Below the pieces are notes generated by a model that ran no database searches, was not told the origin of the DNA, and saw only the letters and a program-made list of their open reading frames with translations. From Bog-473 sp963821755 (GTDB lineage: Bacteria > Actinomycetota > Acidimicrobiia > Acidimicrobiales > RAAP-2), in contig CAWGEX010000004.1 of NCBI GenBank assembly GCA_963821755.1, forward strand, positions 62,001 through 126,000: 64,000 bases of DNA, given 5' to 3'. Made by a program: the position numbers and the translations under genes. How positions within the stretch are numbered: position 1 is the stretch's first letter; each line of letters opens with the position of its first letter. Below, one piece after another: positions 25,362 through 33,115 of the stretch.

Positions 25362-26921
25362 ATGACCACGCTGATGACGATGGAGCACGCGGATGGGGGC
25401 GGGACCCCGGTTGATGTGGCCAACTACAGCCGGCGGTGGTGGATTCTCGCTGTGCTGGGGATCGCCCAGTTAATGGTCATTCTCGACAGCACCATCGTCA
25501 ATATCGCCCTCCCCACGGCTCAACACGATCTGCATTTCTCGAACGCCGACCGCCAGTGGATCGTCACCGCGTACTCCCTTGCCTTCGGCAGCTTGCTCCT
25601 CCTCGGTGGTCGAATCGGGGACATGATCGGACGCAAGCGGGCCCTCATCATCGGACTGGTGGGCTTCGCTGCGGCCTCGGCCATCGGCGGGTTCTCGGTC
25701 GACTTCACGATGCTCGTCATCGCCCGGACCGTCCAGGGCGCGTTCGGGGCCCTGCTCGCCCCCTCGGTGTTGGCTCTCTTGACCACCACCTTCACCGATC
25801 CGGGGGAGCGAGGACAGGCCTTCGGGATCTACGGCGCCATCGCCGGGGCGGGCGGCGCGCTCGGACTCCTTCTCGGCGGCATTCTCACTTCCTACGCCTC
25901 GTGGCGTTGGACGCTCTTCGTCAACCTCGTGTTCGCTGCTATTGCCATCGTCGGCGCCTCGCTGTGGTTGGCAAACGATCGGGGCGCTGATCACGACCCG
26001 TTGGACCTGCCGGGCCTCTTCCTGGTCGGCGGCGGCCTGTTCTCGCTCGTCTTCGGGTTCTCGCACGCCGAGACCACGGCGTGGAGCAATCCGTACACAA
26101 TCGGGTTCCTGCTGGCGGGGGTGGTCCTCCTGGCTGTATTCGCCTCTTTCGAGACGAGGGCAAGGTACCCGCTGCTCCCACCCCGGGTCGTACTCAATCG
26201 AACCAGAGGCGGATCCATGTTGGCCATGCTGTTCGCCAGCGTCGGTATCTTCGGTGTGTTCTTGTTCTTGACCTACTACCTGCAGGGAACGTTGGGGTTC
26301 AGTCCAGTGAAGACCGGCGTTGCGTTCCTCCCCCTGGTGGCCGCCTTGGCCGCTACGGCTCAGGTGTCCAACCGCACCCTGCTCCCGCGGTTCGGACCCA
26401 AGCCGATCGTGCCGATCGGCTTGCTCGTGTCAGCTGCGGCTCTGTTCGGACTCCACCTGGTCGGGTTGCATTCGTCGTACGCCAGCCACGTGCTGCCCTA
26501 TCTCCTCGTGTTGGGAATCGGGTTCGGATTGAGTGTCGCCCCGGCCTTCAGCACCGGCACCCTCGGGTTGGCGCCCCAGGACGCCGGTGTGGGATCGGCC
26601 ACCCTCAACACGGCGCAACAGGTGGGAGGATCCATCGGTACCGCGCTGCTCAACACGCTGGCCGCGGGTGCTACCGCGGCCTATTTGGTCGGTCGGGCAC
26701 CGACCCCGGCCAATCTCAGGGCAGCTCTGCTCCACAGCTACACGACTGCGTTCCTGTGGTCCTCCTTGATCTTCGTAGCCGGAGCCGTCGTTGCCGGATT
26801 GGTGCTTCAGGCCGGCGGCTTGACGGCGCTGGCGTCCGAAAACCCGGCAAAGAAGGTCGACCGAGGAATCGAGGAACCACCTCGAACCCACGTCCATCGC
26901 GTACGGGTAGCTTGTCGGTAG
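25362..26921 (+). CDS. MFS drug transporter, DHA2 family
   Basis: 519 residues with 14 hydrophobic segments. MVILDSTIVNIALPTAQHDL (motif D1), LLLLGGRIGDMIGRKRALI (motif A) and LGLLLGGILTSYASWRWTLFVNL (motif C) show an EmrB/QacA-type exporter. It is divergent from the sigma gene at 24145-25146 with a 215-base gap. GGAGC stands five bases before ATG 25362. It is only distantly similar to the MFS protein at 21358-22794. The substrate is unknown. Confidence 0.92.
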   Translation: MTTLMTMEHADGGGTPVDVANYSRRWWILAVLGIAQLMVILDSTIVNIALPTAQHDLHFSNADRQWIVTAYSLAFGSLLLLGGRIGDMIGRKRALIIGLVGFAAASAIGGFSVDFTMLVIARTVQGAFGALLAPSVLALLTTTFTDPGERGQAFGIYGAIAGAGGALGLLLGGILTSYASWRWTLFVNLVFAAIAIVGASLWLANDRGADHDPLDLPGLFLVGGGLFSLVFGFSHAETTAWSNPYTIGFLLAGVVLLAVFASFETRARYPLLPPRVVLNRTRGGSMLAMLFASVGIFGVFLFLTYYLQGTLGFSPVKTGVAFLPLVAALAATAQVSNRTLLPRFGPKPIVPIGLLVSAAALFGLHLVGLHSSYASHVLPYLLVLGIGFGLSVAPAFSTGTLGLAPQDAGVGSATLNTAQQVGGSIGTALLNTLAAGATAAYLVGRAPTPANLRAALLHSYTTAFLWSSLIFVAGAVVAGLVLQAGGLTALASENPAKKVDRGIEEPPRTHVHRVRVACR

Positions 26922-27038
26922 GTCCTCCTGTTCTGACGTCTCGCTGGGTACCCGTAGCCCCCCGGTGTTCACGCGGGATGCCGACCAGTGATCCTGGTCG
27001 AGAACGATGGAGAATGATGGATTGAGTCGCCCTACGGA

Positions 27039-27284
27039 ATGCTGGCCTGGGTTCACAACGTGCGTGCCCAGCCAGAGGTCACTCTTCGCCATGGCAGGCG
27101 GGCGGAGACGCTTCACGCCGAGGAGGTCGACCCAGTTACAGCCGGTCCCGTCCTCCAGCGTTACCTTCGCAACGTGCACGTAACCGCCCCATTCTTCGAT
27201 GCCAAAGGCGAAGACCCGGTGGAGAAGTTCATCGAAGAGGCACCCCGCCATCCGGTGTTCGCGCTCACTGCCATCACTCCCTGA
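27039..27284 (+). pseudogene. C-terminal fragment of a DDN/DUF385 nitroreductase-like protein
   Basis: 81 codons read MLAWVHNVRAQPEVTLRHGRRAETLHAEEVD, then FFDAKGEDPVEKFIEEAPRHPVFALTAI. The HNVRAQPEV segment matches the second half of the F420-binding motif in DUF385 proteins, but the N-terminal half with the GxKSG motif is missing and an in-frame stop lies just upstream. It is most likely a truncated remnant. Confidence 0.6.
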
Positions 27285-27393
27285 CTGTCCCCATTCGCCG
27301 GATATGGGTGCCACCGTTCGCACCTCGCGGACACGCGTCTATGAGACGATTCTGGCGGATAGCCGACGGAACAAGGCCACGTCGAACTCGTTG

Positions 27394-27867
27394 TTATGCG
27401 CGGCTGCTGTCGATCGTCTCGCGGATAATGTCAGCGTGACCAGCGTGCCGAGCAGTCTCCTCGATCATGTGTATCGCAACCCACCGCGGGTTCCCCGCCA
27501 TCTCTCGCCATGCGCACGGCGCGTCGAGATCAACCGTTCTGAGGATCTCCTGCGAGGCCGCGATTTGCTCCCGGTAGTACGCGACAACGGTTTCGACAGT
27601 GTCGTCGTGGGTGAGCCGGAAACCATTCTCGTCCTGTGGCTCCACCTCGGGCCACTCTTCCGCGAAGCTGCGCCCAGCGACAACGACCTGGAACCAGCGA
27701 CGCTCCCAGATTGCCGAGTGTTTCACCAGGCTCAGTAGCGACAGCGAACTCACGGTCGGCGCTCGCCTGGCATCCTCGTCAGAGACTCCTTGCAGCTTCT
27801 CGATCAGTGCTTCACGCTGCATGTCGAGAAACTCGCACAGGCCCGCTCGCTCAGTCTCGGCGTACAC
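27394..27867 (-). CDS. DinB-family (DUF664) protein
   Basis: 157 residues. TERAGLCEFLDMQREALIEKLQGVSDEDARRAP, LLSLVKHSAIWERRWFQ and the C-terminal HMIEETARHAGHADIIRE are hallmarks of DUF664 DinB proteins; the His in VKHSA and the two in RHAGHAD are the probable metal ligands, giving a putative thiol-S-transferase four-helix bundle. Cofactor and substrate are unknown; in actinobacteria mycothiol is likely. Confidence 0.87.
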   Translation of the reverse strand: MYAETERAGLCEFLDMQREALIEKLQGVSDEDARRAPTVSSLSLLSLVKHSAIWERRWFQVVVAGRSFAEEWPEVEPQDENGFRLTHDDTVETVVAYYREQIAASQEILRTVDLDAPCAWREMAGNPRWVAIHMIEETARHAGHADIIRETIDSSRA

Positions 27868-27925
27868 CCGCTCAGAATGCCCGCGATTTGCTCAGCTCGC
27901 TACTCTCGCTCGCCGTCAAGCCGGG

Positions 27926-27949
27926 TGCACCAATACGCCGGTGCTGAGC
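27926..27949 (+). repeat. boundary stem-loop repeat, copy 1
   Basis: Contains CACCAATACGCCGGTGC, matching the repeat core CCCARTWCGCCGGG at most positions. GCACC and GGTGC pair across it. It lies between a DinB gene and an ArsR gene. Confidence 0.45.
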
Positions 27950-28059
27950 GTGGTTGTGCGTGGTCTCGGCCACGGACCCCTGCGCCACGCCTCGAGGGCA
28001 ACCTCCCCGGCGAACACCATTAGCGCTGCCCGATTGACAGCGCAGACGGGAGGTGCCAT

Positions 28060-28081
28060 CCTACAACTAAATGGTTGTAGG
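28060..28081 (+). promoter_or_regulatory. ArsR operator
   Basis: CCTACAAC (28060-28067) and GTTGTAGG (28074-28081) form a perfect 8-base inverted repeat with a 6-base centre, overlapping the ArsR start region. TTGACA at 28034-28039 is a candidate -35 box. The dyad is probably where the ArsR protein represses its own operon. Confidence 0.7.
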
Positions 28082-28424
28082 AATTGTGGAGCGCGAGGGC
28101 CAGACCGACCGGTTGTTTTTCGCGCTCAGCGATGCGACACGGCGCGACATCGTCACGCAGACCCTCGACCGTGAGCGCTCAGTCAGCGAGCTCGGCCGGC
28201 TGTATCCGATCAGCCTCACCGTGGTGCAGAAGCACGTGGAGGTCCTGGTCAATGCTGGTCTGGTCTCAAAGCACCGGAGCGGACGGGAACAACTGGTGCA
28301 CGGCGAGGTTAACCAACTTCGCCGCGCGGACGAACTCCTCGATGAACTCGAAACGGTGTGGCGGGCCCGCCTCGAACGCTTCGAAGACGTCCTCAACGAA
28401 ACCACTGGGAAGGAAAGCGAATGA
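28071..28424 (+). CDS. ArsR-family regulator
   Basis: 117 residues with DRLFFALSDATRRDIVTQTLDRERSVSELGRLYPISLTVVQKHVEVLVNAGLV, the winged helix of the ArsR type that pairs with SRPBCC proteins. No metal-binding Cys pair is present. GTG 28086 is an alternative start, free of the operator. The stop overlaps the ATG of the SRPBCC gene by 4 bases. Together they form the common ArsR-AHSA1 module; a second such module is at 41233-42072. Confidence 0.9.
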   Translation: MVVGIVEREGQTDRLFFALSDATRRDIVTQTLDRERSVSELGRLYPISLTVVQKHVEVLVNAGLVSKHRSGREQLVHGEVNQLRRADELLDELETVWRARLERFEDVLNETTGKESE

Positions 28425-28918
28425 CCTTGTGGAATGTCGACAAGAACGCAGAGGCCAAGACAATGGTCATCACTGCGGAGTTCAAGACGTCCATCACCAA
28501 CGTGTGGCAGCTGTGGGCCGATCCGCGCCTACTCGAGCGGTGGTGGGGTCCGCCAGGCTTCCCGGCCACCTTCGAGCATCACGACCTCACGCCGGGCGGC
28601 ACGATCAGCTACTTCATGTCCGGCCCCGACGACGGCGACAGGTTCGACGGCACCTGGATCGTGATCGAGGTCGACGCACCGACCAGGCTGGTGGTCGAAG
28701 ACGCCATCGTCGAAGATGACGGAACGCCAAGCGACGGCAATTCCATGACTCGCATGGAGATCGACATCGAAGCGGCTGGCGACACGACGCGCATGATCCT
28801 CACCACGCATTTCGACTCGCTCGAAGGGATGGAGCAAGCGATCGCCATGGGCGCAGCCGAAGGCATGAAGGCGTGCATGTCCCAGATCGACGCCCTGCTC
28901 GCCGAGGTCGCCGCTTAG
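28421..28918 (+). CDS. SRPBCC (AHSA1-like) protein
   Basis: 165 residues from ATG 28421, coupled to the ArsR gene. FKTSITNVWQLWADPRLLERWWGPPGFPATFEHHDLTPGG and later EGMEQAIAMGAAEGMKACMSQIDALL are typical of the AHSA1 branch of the START-like fold. The cavity binds a hydrophobic ligand in relatives; none is known for this branch. The residue pattern is complete and the length usual. Confidence 0.88.
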   Translation: MTLWNVDKNAEAKTMVITAEFKTSITNVWQLWADPRLLERWWGPPGFPATFEHHDLTPGGTISYFMSGPDDGDRFDGTWIVIEVDAPTRLVVEDAIVEDDGTPSDGNSMTRMEIDIEAAGDTTRMILTTHFDSLEGMEQAIAMGAAEGMKACMSQIDALLAEVAA

Positions 28919-28965
28919 GGGATTGGTCGCATCCAAAGTGTCGATCAGGAGAGGCAGGGAATGGG

Positions 28966-29490
28966 ATGGCAGCGGAGGATGTGATAGCGGAGATTCATGG
29001 GTTCAGCGAGCCGGGCTTGACGCCGACGCCGTGGGCGGCGGGAATCGAGCAGCTGCGATCGGCCGACACTTACTGGCTATCCACGGTCCGTCCCGACGGT
29101 CGACCGCACGTCACGCCGCTGATCGCTGTCTGGCACGCGGAGGCGCTCTGGTTCGCGACTGGGCCCGAGGAGCGCAAAGCGAAGAACTTGGCCGAGAACC
29201 CGTCGTGCGTGCTGACGACCGGGCAAAGCGACCTGGTTGAGGGAGCGCTTGACGTCATGATCGAGGGTCGGGCTGAGCAAGTGACCCACGATGCCGAGCT
29301 TGAGGCAGTCGCGACAGCGATCGCTGACAAATACCCGACCGGTCCGTGGGACTTCGTTGTGCGCGACGGCGCATTCAGCGACCGAAATGCCGGTGGGCGC
29401 GTGATCGTGTTCCGGGTACGCCCGGTGCGAGGCATGGGATTCCGAAAGGGCGATCACTTCAGCCAGACAACCTGGCAGCGATTCCGATAA
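28966..29490 (+). CDS. pyridoxamine 5'-phosphate oxidase-like split-barrel protein
   Basis: 174 residues. LRSADTYWLSTVRPDGRPHVTPLIAVWHAEALWFATGPEERKAKNLAENPSCVLTTG is the FMN/F420-binding beta-barrel of the PPOX family; PTGPWDFVVRDGAF and RVRPVRGMGFRKG follow. ATG 28966 gives the usual start MAAEDVIAEI; an earlier ATG at 28961 is out of frame. It likely reduces an unknown substrate with FMN or F420, or binds heme, as relatives vary. Confidence 0.85.
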   Translation: MAAEDVIAEIHGFSEPGLTPTPWAAGIEQLRSADTYWLSTVRPDGRPHVTPLIAVWHAEALWFATGPEERKAKNLAENPSCVLTTGQSDLVEGALDVMIEGRAEQVTHDAELEAVATAIADKYPTGPWDFVVRDGAFSDRNAGGRVIVFRVRPVRGMGFRKGDHFSQTTWQRFR

Positions 29491-29524
29491 ACCTAGACGC
29501 CGAAGCGTCGCTCGAGGCGCAGAC

Positions 29525-29554
29525 TGCCCCAATACGCCGGGAACAAGGACGCAG
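29525..29554 (+). repeat. boundary stem-loop repeat, copy 2
   Basis: CTGCCCCAATACGCCGGGAA shares the repeat core CCCARTWCGCCGGG exactly. Flanking CTGC and GCAG can pair. It lies in the 86-base gap between the converging PPOX and MerR genes. Confidence 0.55.
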
Positions 29555-29576
29555 ATCGGAGCGAGTACCTGCTGCC

Positions 29577-30395
29577 TCAAGATGCGATTGGCATCTGCAA
29601 TTCGGTGACACTGCGCTCTGGGTGCTCGTCATCCCACTCGTGGTACAGCTCGCGGCTTCGCCCTGTGAGGTGATAGCCGCTGTCCTCGGTCCAGCTGACG
29701 AGAGCTTCATAGACGTCCGCGATGTGGTCCAACGGCCCCCGATGGAAGTACGAGGCGACGGTGATGCTCGGCAGGTCGACGACTTCAAATCCGTCGACTT
29801 CGAGGACGATTTGATCCCCGATATCAAAACCCGCATGGAGGACGACGCTTCCGTCGTCGGAGGGATCCTCGTACCATGAGATCATGATGCCCGGACGGGC
29901 GTTTGAGCTGCCTAGATGAACCAGCAGCTTGGGGACGAGCCGACCGAAGATCGGGCCTAAATTCTCGTGGCCGAACCCAGGGGCCACGGCAGAGGTCGCG
30001 ACAACTCTGACAGGATCGGTCGGCTTGATTGCGACGTCGAGGCTGGACATTGCGATGCTCCCTTCAAGTGCTCGGAGATGTGCATCCACACGGCGTAACC
30101 GGACTTGCTCTTCTTCCACGTCCCGTTCGATCTGAGCCTGGCGAAGCTGGAGCATTCCCCGGAGTTGCTCGACGGAGGGTTCGGCGTCGAGCACCTGCAG
30201 GATCTGGTCCAGCGTGAAGCCGAGGTCTCGAAGGGCAATCAGGCGGTGGAGGCGACCCAACTGCCCTACCTCGTAGGACCGATAGGCGGTCCGTGGATCG
30301 ACGAAGTTGGGCTTGAGCAGGCCGATCTCGTCGTAATGGCGAAGCATCCGAGGCGAGACCTGCCCGATTCGTGCGAACTCCCCGATGTTCAACAT
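29577..30395 (-). CDS. MerR-family regulator with GyrI-like effector domain
   Basis: 272 residues. The N-terminal winged helix reads LNIGEFARIGQVSPRMLRHYDEIGLLKPNFVDPRTAYRSYEVGQLGRLHRL, followed by a long helix and a GyrI-like domain (IKPTDPVRVVATSAVAPGFG, VASYFHRGPLDHIADVYEALVSW, GRSRELYHEWDDEHPERSVTELQMPI), the layout of BmrR-type multidrug sensors. ATG 30395 is supported by the MerR-type promoter just upstream. No drug pump is adjacent, so besides itself the target is unknown. Confidence 0.9.
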   Translation of the reverse strand: MLNIGEFARIGQVSPRMLRHYDEIGLLKPNFVDPRTAYRSYEVGQLGRLHRLIALRDLGFTLDQILQVLDAEPSVEQLRGMLQLRQAQIERDVEEEQVRLRRVDAHLRALEGSIAMSSLDVAIKPTDPVRVVATSAVAPGFGHENLGPIFGRLVPKLLVHLGSSNARPGIMISWYEDPSDDGSVVLHAGFDIGDQIVLEVDGFEVVDLPSITVASYFHRGPLDHIADVYEALVSWTEDSGYHLTGRSRELYHEWDDEHPERSVTELQMPIAS

Positions 30396-30406
30396 GACCA
30401 ATCCAA

Positions 30407-30437
30407 TTCCTAGACCCTCACACCGTGTCAGGGTCAA
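30407..30437 (-). promoter_or_regulatory. MerR-type promoter and operator
   Basis: On the minus strand -35 TTGACC (30437 to 30432), a 19-base spacer and -10 TAGGAA (30412 to 30407). A dyad with 11-base arms, GACCCTCACAC (30413-30423) and GTGTCAGGGTC (30425-30435), one mismatch, fills the spacer. Long spacer plus dyad is the signature of MerR control. Confidence 0.82.
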
Positions 30438-30508
30438 GTACCGACGCACGTCGCCTCCACCAGAACGACCCATATCCCCTGGATGGATGGATGTCGAGTC
30501 CGGAGGGA

Positions 30509-30556
30509 CTATCCCAGTACGCCGGGACGGGGTGCCACCATGCGGCACAACTGGGC
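30509..30556 (+). repeat. boundary stem-loop repeat, copy 3
   Basis: The core CCCAGTACGCCGGGACGGGG is followed by a nested hairpin: CCCAGT (30513-30518) pairs with ACTGGG (30550-30555), and TGCC (30533-30536) with GGCA (30544-30547). It lies between the divergent MerR and maleylpyruvate-isomerase-like genes. Along with copy 4 it is the best-preserved copy. Confidence 0.65.
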
Positions 30557-30591
30557 TATCCCATCAGCTCCAATAGAGACAAGATTGTCCA

Positions 30592-31146
30592 GTGACCAGT
30601 GATGAGTTTGCTGCCCTGTCGGACTTCTCAATAGACGCCCTGACCGAGGTCGTGGACGCCGACTGGACAACCAGGGCCGGGGTGCTGGAATGGAGCTGTT
30701 GGCAGACGGTCGATCACATGGTCGACTGCCTCTTTTCGTACGCCTTGCAGATCGGTGCGCGAGCGGAAACCGGATACCTCCCGTTTGAGGAACTGCACGC
30801 CAAGCCCGATGCGACGCCACTCGACCTCGTTGCCGGTCTACGGTCGGTAACTGCCCTCCTCGTCGCGGTCGTGCGAGATTCACCTGGGACGGTGACGGCC
30901 TCAGACGGCGTCCTCGAGTTGAGCCTTTCTGACTGGTGCGCTCGGGCCGCATATGAGCTGGTCCTGCATACCCATGACGTTGTGTGGGGACTTGGCAGGG
31001 ACCTCGATCCACCGTTGGAACTGTGCGCAGTGATCGTGGAATCCGATGCGCTGTGGATGCTGGACCGCGGGCAAGCAAAAGGGGGATCCGACCCTTGGGC
31101 GGCTCTCCTCTTGGGCTCAGGGAGGCCTGAGGTCTTAGCTGAGTAG
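30592..31146 (+). CDS. maleylpyruvate isomerase N-terminal-like (DinB fold) protein
   Basis: 184 residues from GTG 30592. LEWSCWQTVDHMVDCLFSYALQ and WCARAAYELVLHTHDVVWGLGRDL carry the His pattern of the mycothiol-dependent maleylpyruvate isomerase N-terminal domain (VDHMVD, VLHTHDV). The C-terminal domain of true isomerases is absent, so a maleylpyruvate substrate is not implied. It is preceded by repeat copy 3 and followed by a degenerate copy at 31161. Confidence 0.8.
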   Translation: MTSDEFAALSDFSIDALTEVVDADWTTRAGVLEWSCWQTVDHMVDCLFSYALQIGARAETGYLPFEELHAKPDATPLDLVAGLRSVTALLVAVVRDSPGTVTASDGVLELSLSDWCARAAYELVLHTHDVVWGLGRDLDPPLELCAVIVESDALWMLDRGQAKGGSDPWAALLLGSGRPEVLAE

Positions 31147-31160
31147 GCCCGATAGCGGAA

Positions 31161-31186
31161 CTGCCCCGATCCCGGACCTGGAGCAC
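31161..31186 (+). repeat. boundary stem-loop repeat, degenerate copy
   Basis: CTGCCCCGATCCCGGACCTGG aligns to copy 2 and the core with two bases missing. It lies between the isomerase-like and phosphotransferase genes. Weak on its own; listed because of its position. Confidence 0.3.
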
Positions 31187-31230
31187 TCTTCCCCAAACTA
31201 AGCGAGGAACTGAGCAATAGGCTGATTTCA

Positions 31231-32043
31231 ATGCCGGATCTGGTGTTGCTTGCACAGGGGCGAGAGGCGGAGGTCTTTCTCCGAAGCGACGGCTCCGTGC
31301 TGAAACTGCTTCGTGAATCAACCTACGGACCAAGGGCTGAACGTGAAGCGGCAGCGCTCCGCAGTTTGAACGCTGATGGGTACCCGGCGCCCAAACTGCT
31401 CAACCTTGTAACCGTCAACGGGCGTCGCGGAATCGTCACCGAGCGAATTGACGGCGAGAATCTGCTCGTCCTTCTCGGTCGCAACCCCCTATCCGTCTTT
31501 TGGGCTGGTCGAACGATGGGCCGAGCACATGCCGAAATGCACCAGGTTCAAGCACCGCACGACCTCCCCGATCTCAACGATGACCTCCGGCAGCGAATCG
31601 ACATTGCACCTCATCTCCCCGACAATCTGCGGGACTTTGCATTGAGTGTCCTTGTGGATCTGCCGCACGGCGATCGTCTGTGCCATGGCGACTTTCACCT
31701 CGGCAATCTCTTGGGCTCATGGTCGACGCCATTCGTTATCGATTGGGGAGATGCATCACGGGGTGATCCGATTGCTGACGTGGCTCGGACGGATCTTCTG
31801 CAGCGTCTAGGCGACCTTCCTCCCGGAGCACCAGCCCATGTCAAGTTCCTGGCACCAGTGGGGCGGAGGCTCCTGGCCGACCGTTATCTCGCCGCCTACC
31901 GAAGGCGTCACTCCGTGGATCCGGAAGAACTTGAGCGCTGGAAGGTAGTTTGGGCTGCGGCCCGACTTCTAGAACCGATTCCCGCGGAGCATCCCAAACT
32001 CATCCGATTCCTTGAACAACGATCGTCACCGGTCACCAGGTGA
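31231..32043 (+). CDS. aminoglycoside phosphotransferase (APH) family kinase
   Basis: 270 residues. GREAEVFLRSDGSVLKLLRE is the nucleotide-binding lobe with the Lys, RLCHGDFHLGNLLG holds the catalytic Asp, and FVIDWGDASRGDPIADVARTDLL the metal-binding Asp, as in APH/choline kinase-like enzymes. Family members phosphorylate small hydroxylated compounds, homoserine, choline or antibiotics. Resistance cannot be claimed from this sequence. It is followed by repeat copy 4. Confidence 0.87.
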   Translation: MPDLVLLAQGREAEVFLRSDGSVLKLLRESTYGPRAEREAAALRSLNADGYPAPKLLNLVTVNGRRGIVTERIDGENLLVLLGRNPLSVFWAGRTMGRAHAEMHQVQAPHDLPDLNDDLRQRIDIAPHLPDNLRDFALSVLVDLPHGDRLCHGDFHLGNLLGSWSTPFVIDWGDASRGDPIADVARTDLLQRLGDLPPGAPAHVKFLAPVGRRLLADRYLAAYRRRHSVDPEELERWKVVWAAARLLEPIPAEHPKLIRFLEQRSSPVTR

Positions 32044-32048
32044 AGGAG

Positions 32049-32092
32049 TAGCCCAATTCGCCGGGACGGGTGCGACCTGCGGCACCCTGGGC
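32049..32092 (+). repeat. boundary stem-loop repeat, copy 4
   Basis: GCCCAATTCGCCGGGACGGG begins at 32051. GCCCA (32051-32055) pairs with TGGGC (32088-32092), and GGGTGC (32068-32073) with GCACCC (32082-32087), giving a nested hairpin like copy 3. It lies between the kinase and the GNAT gene. Confidence 0.65.
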
Positions 32093-32164
32093 GCAGGCGG
32101 TTTTATGGTGGAGGGCCATCCGGTATCCGGCACTACCGGTCAGATCAGCGGCAGACTCAACGAC

Positions 32165-32716
32165 ATGGAATGGACGCCCCCTGAGCCTCAACTAAAGGCG
32201 GATGACCTAGCGCTCCGCCCGTTTGTGGCGAGCGATGCCCCTGCCGTTGCCGATGCCTGCCGGGACGCCGACATTCTCCGCTTCACATTCATGAAAGATG
32301 GCCTGACGGAAGCAGAAGCCGCAGAGTGGATAGTCACCGGCAACGAGCGGTGGTCCAACGGCGATCCCCGGTTCGCAGTCGTCGGCGCGGACGATGACCG
32401 TCTACTCGGACAGGTGGGCCTGAACTTCTATCCTCGACATCTGAGTGGCGAGGCGTACTACTGGGTGGCACCTACGGAGCGTGGACGAGGAGTTGCATCA
32501 AAGGCACTCAGCCTGGTCATCGACTGGGGATTCTCCAAAGGGATCGAACGAAACTTTCTAGTGATCCATCCCGAGAACGGAGCATCAAATAGGGTGGCGC
32601 TGAAACTGGGATTCACCAGGGAAGGGATACTCCGTTCCTACGAACCCATCAAAGGCCGTCGCCCGGACCTCGTATCGTGGTCGCTCCTGCCAGACGACCC
32701 GCGGCCCTGGCGGTAG
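32165..32716 (+). CDS. GNAT N-acetyltransferase, RimJ/RimL type
   Basis: 183 residues from ATG 32165. LALRPFVASDAPAVADACRDADILRFTFM and the acetyl-CoA site VAPTERGRGVASKALSLVIDWGFS, then NGASNRVALKLGFTREGILRSY, show a RimJ/RimL-type GNAT that acetylates an amino group of a protein or small molecule. The upstream 120 bases hold repeat copy 4 and no coding signal, so the longer reading to 32012 is rejected. Confidence 0.88.
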   Translation: MEWTPPEPQLKADDLALRPFVASDAPAVADACRDADILRFTFMKDGLTEAEAAEWIVTGNERWSNGDPRFAVVGADDDRLLGQVGLNFYPRHLSGEAYYWVAPTERGRGVASKALSLVIDWGFSKGIERNFLVIHPENGASNRVALKLGFTREGILRSYEPIKGRRPDLVSWSLLPDDPRPWR

Positions 32717-32765
32717 TACAAGATGTCGGGGGGTTGTCTATAGAGCGCAATGTGCCGATACTGCG

Positions 32766-32791
32766 TGCCCCACTTCGCCGGGCTGGTGCGC
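32766..32791 (+). repeat. boundary stem-loop repeat, copy 5
   Basis: TGCCCCACTTCGCCGGGCTGG matches the core at 12 of 14 positions and continues GTGCGC as in copy 4. It lies 50 bases after the GNAT gene. Confidence 0.5.
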
Positions 32792-32792
32792 A

Positions 32793-33047
32793 TCAATCCC
32801 GATTGGCAACGGCTCCCGGTGAACCAGCGAACGGCAGCGGGGAGCGCGGTTCTCTGTCACCGCTGGTTCCGGGGGACGGCGGGGGTGCCACGTCGCCCAG
32901 GCCGACACTCACGGGCGTGTCTCGGTCGAACACGTCGCAGACCACGGTCGCCGAATCTGAGTCGATGCGCGTGATTGTGCCTACCTTTCCGGCAAACGGG
33001 CCGGCGAGGATGAGAGTCTTGTCCCCCTTATGGAGTGGTATTGCCAT
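32793..33047 (-). CDS. stand-alone KOW-domain protein (NusG C-terminus-like)
   Basis: 84 residues from ATG 33047. MAIPLHKGDKTLILAGPFAGKVGTITRIDSDSATVVCDVFDRDTPVSVGLGDVA closely follows the NusG C-terminal KOW pattern (GPFxGxxGxVxxID, then FxRxTPVxLxxxxV). The NusG N-terminal domain is absent. The last 30 residues (PPPSPGTSGDREPRSPLPF) are disordered. KOW domains bind ribosomal protein S10, Rho or RNA; here the role is unknown. Repeat copies 5 and 6 flank it. Confidence 0.65.
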   Translation of the reverse strand: MAIPLHKGDKTLILAGPFAGKVGTITRIDSDSATVVCDVFDRDTPVSVGLGDVAPPPSPGTSGDREPRSPLPFAGSPGAVANRD

Positions 33048-33072
33048 ACCTACCAGTATTTCAAACGGGAGG

Positions 33073-33097
33073 TAGCCCAGTCCGCCGGTTATGCGAG
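33073..33097 (+). repeat. boundary stem-loop repeat, copy 6
   Basis: TAGCCCAGTCCGCCGGTTATG matches the core CCCARTWCGCCGGG at most positions. It lies between the KOW gene and the methyltransferase gene, both on the minus strand. Confidence 0.45.
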
Positions 33098-33115
33098 CCA
33101 CCTCGACCGGTACGG

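Noticed and set aside
31231..32716. Antibiotic resistance cassette (APH kinase plus GNAT)
   Set aside because: Both are broad families; no residue pattern ties them to a drug, so only the family is called.
27926..33097. Classical integron cassette array
   Set aside because: The repeats lack GTTRRRY/RYYYAAC cores, gene orientation varies and no integron integrase is seen.
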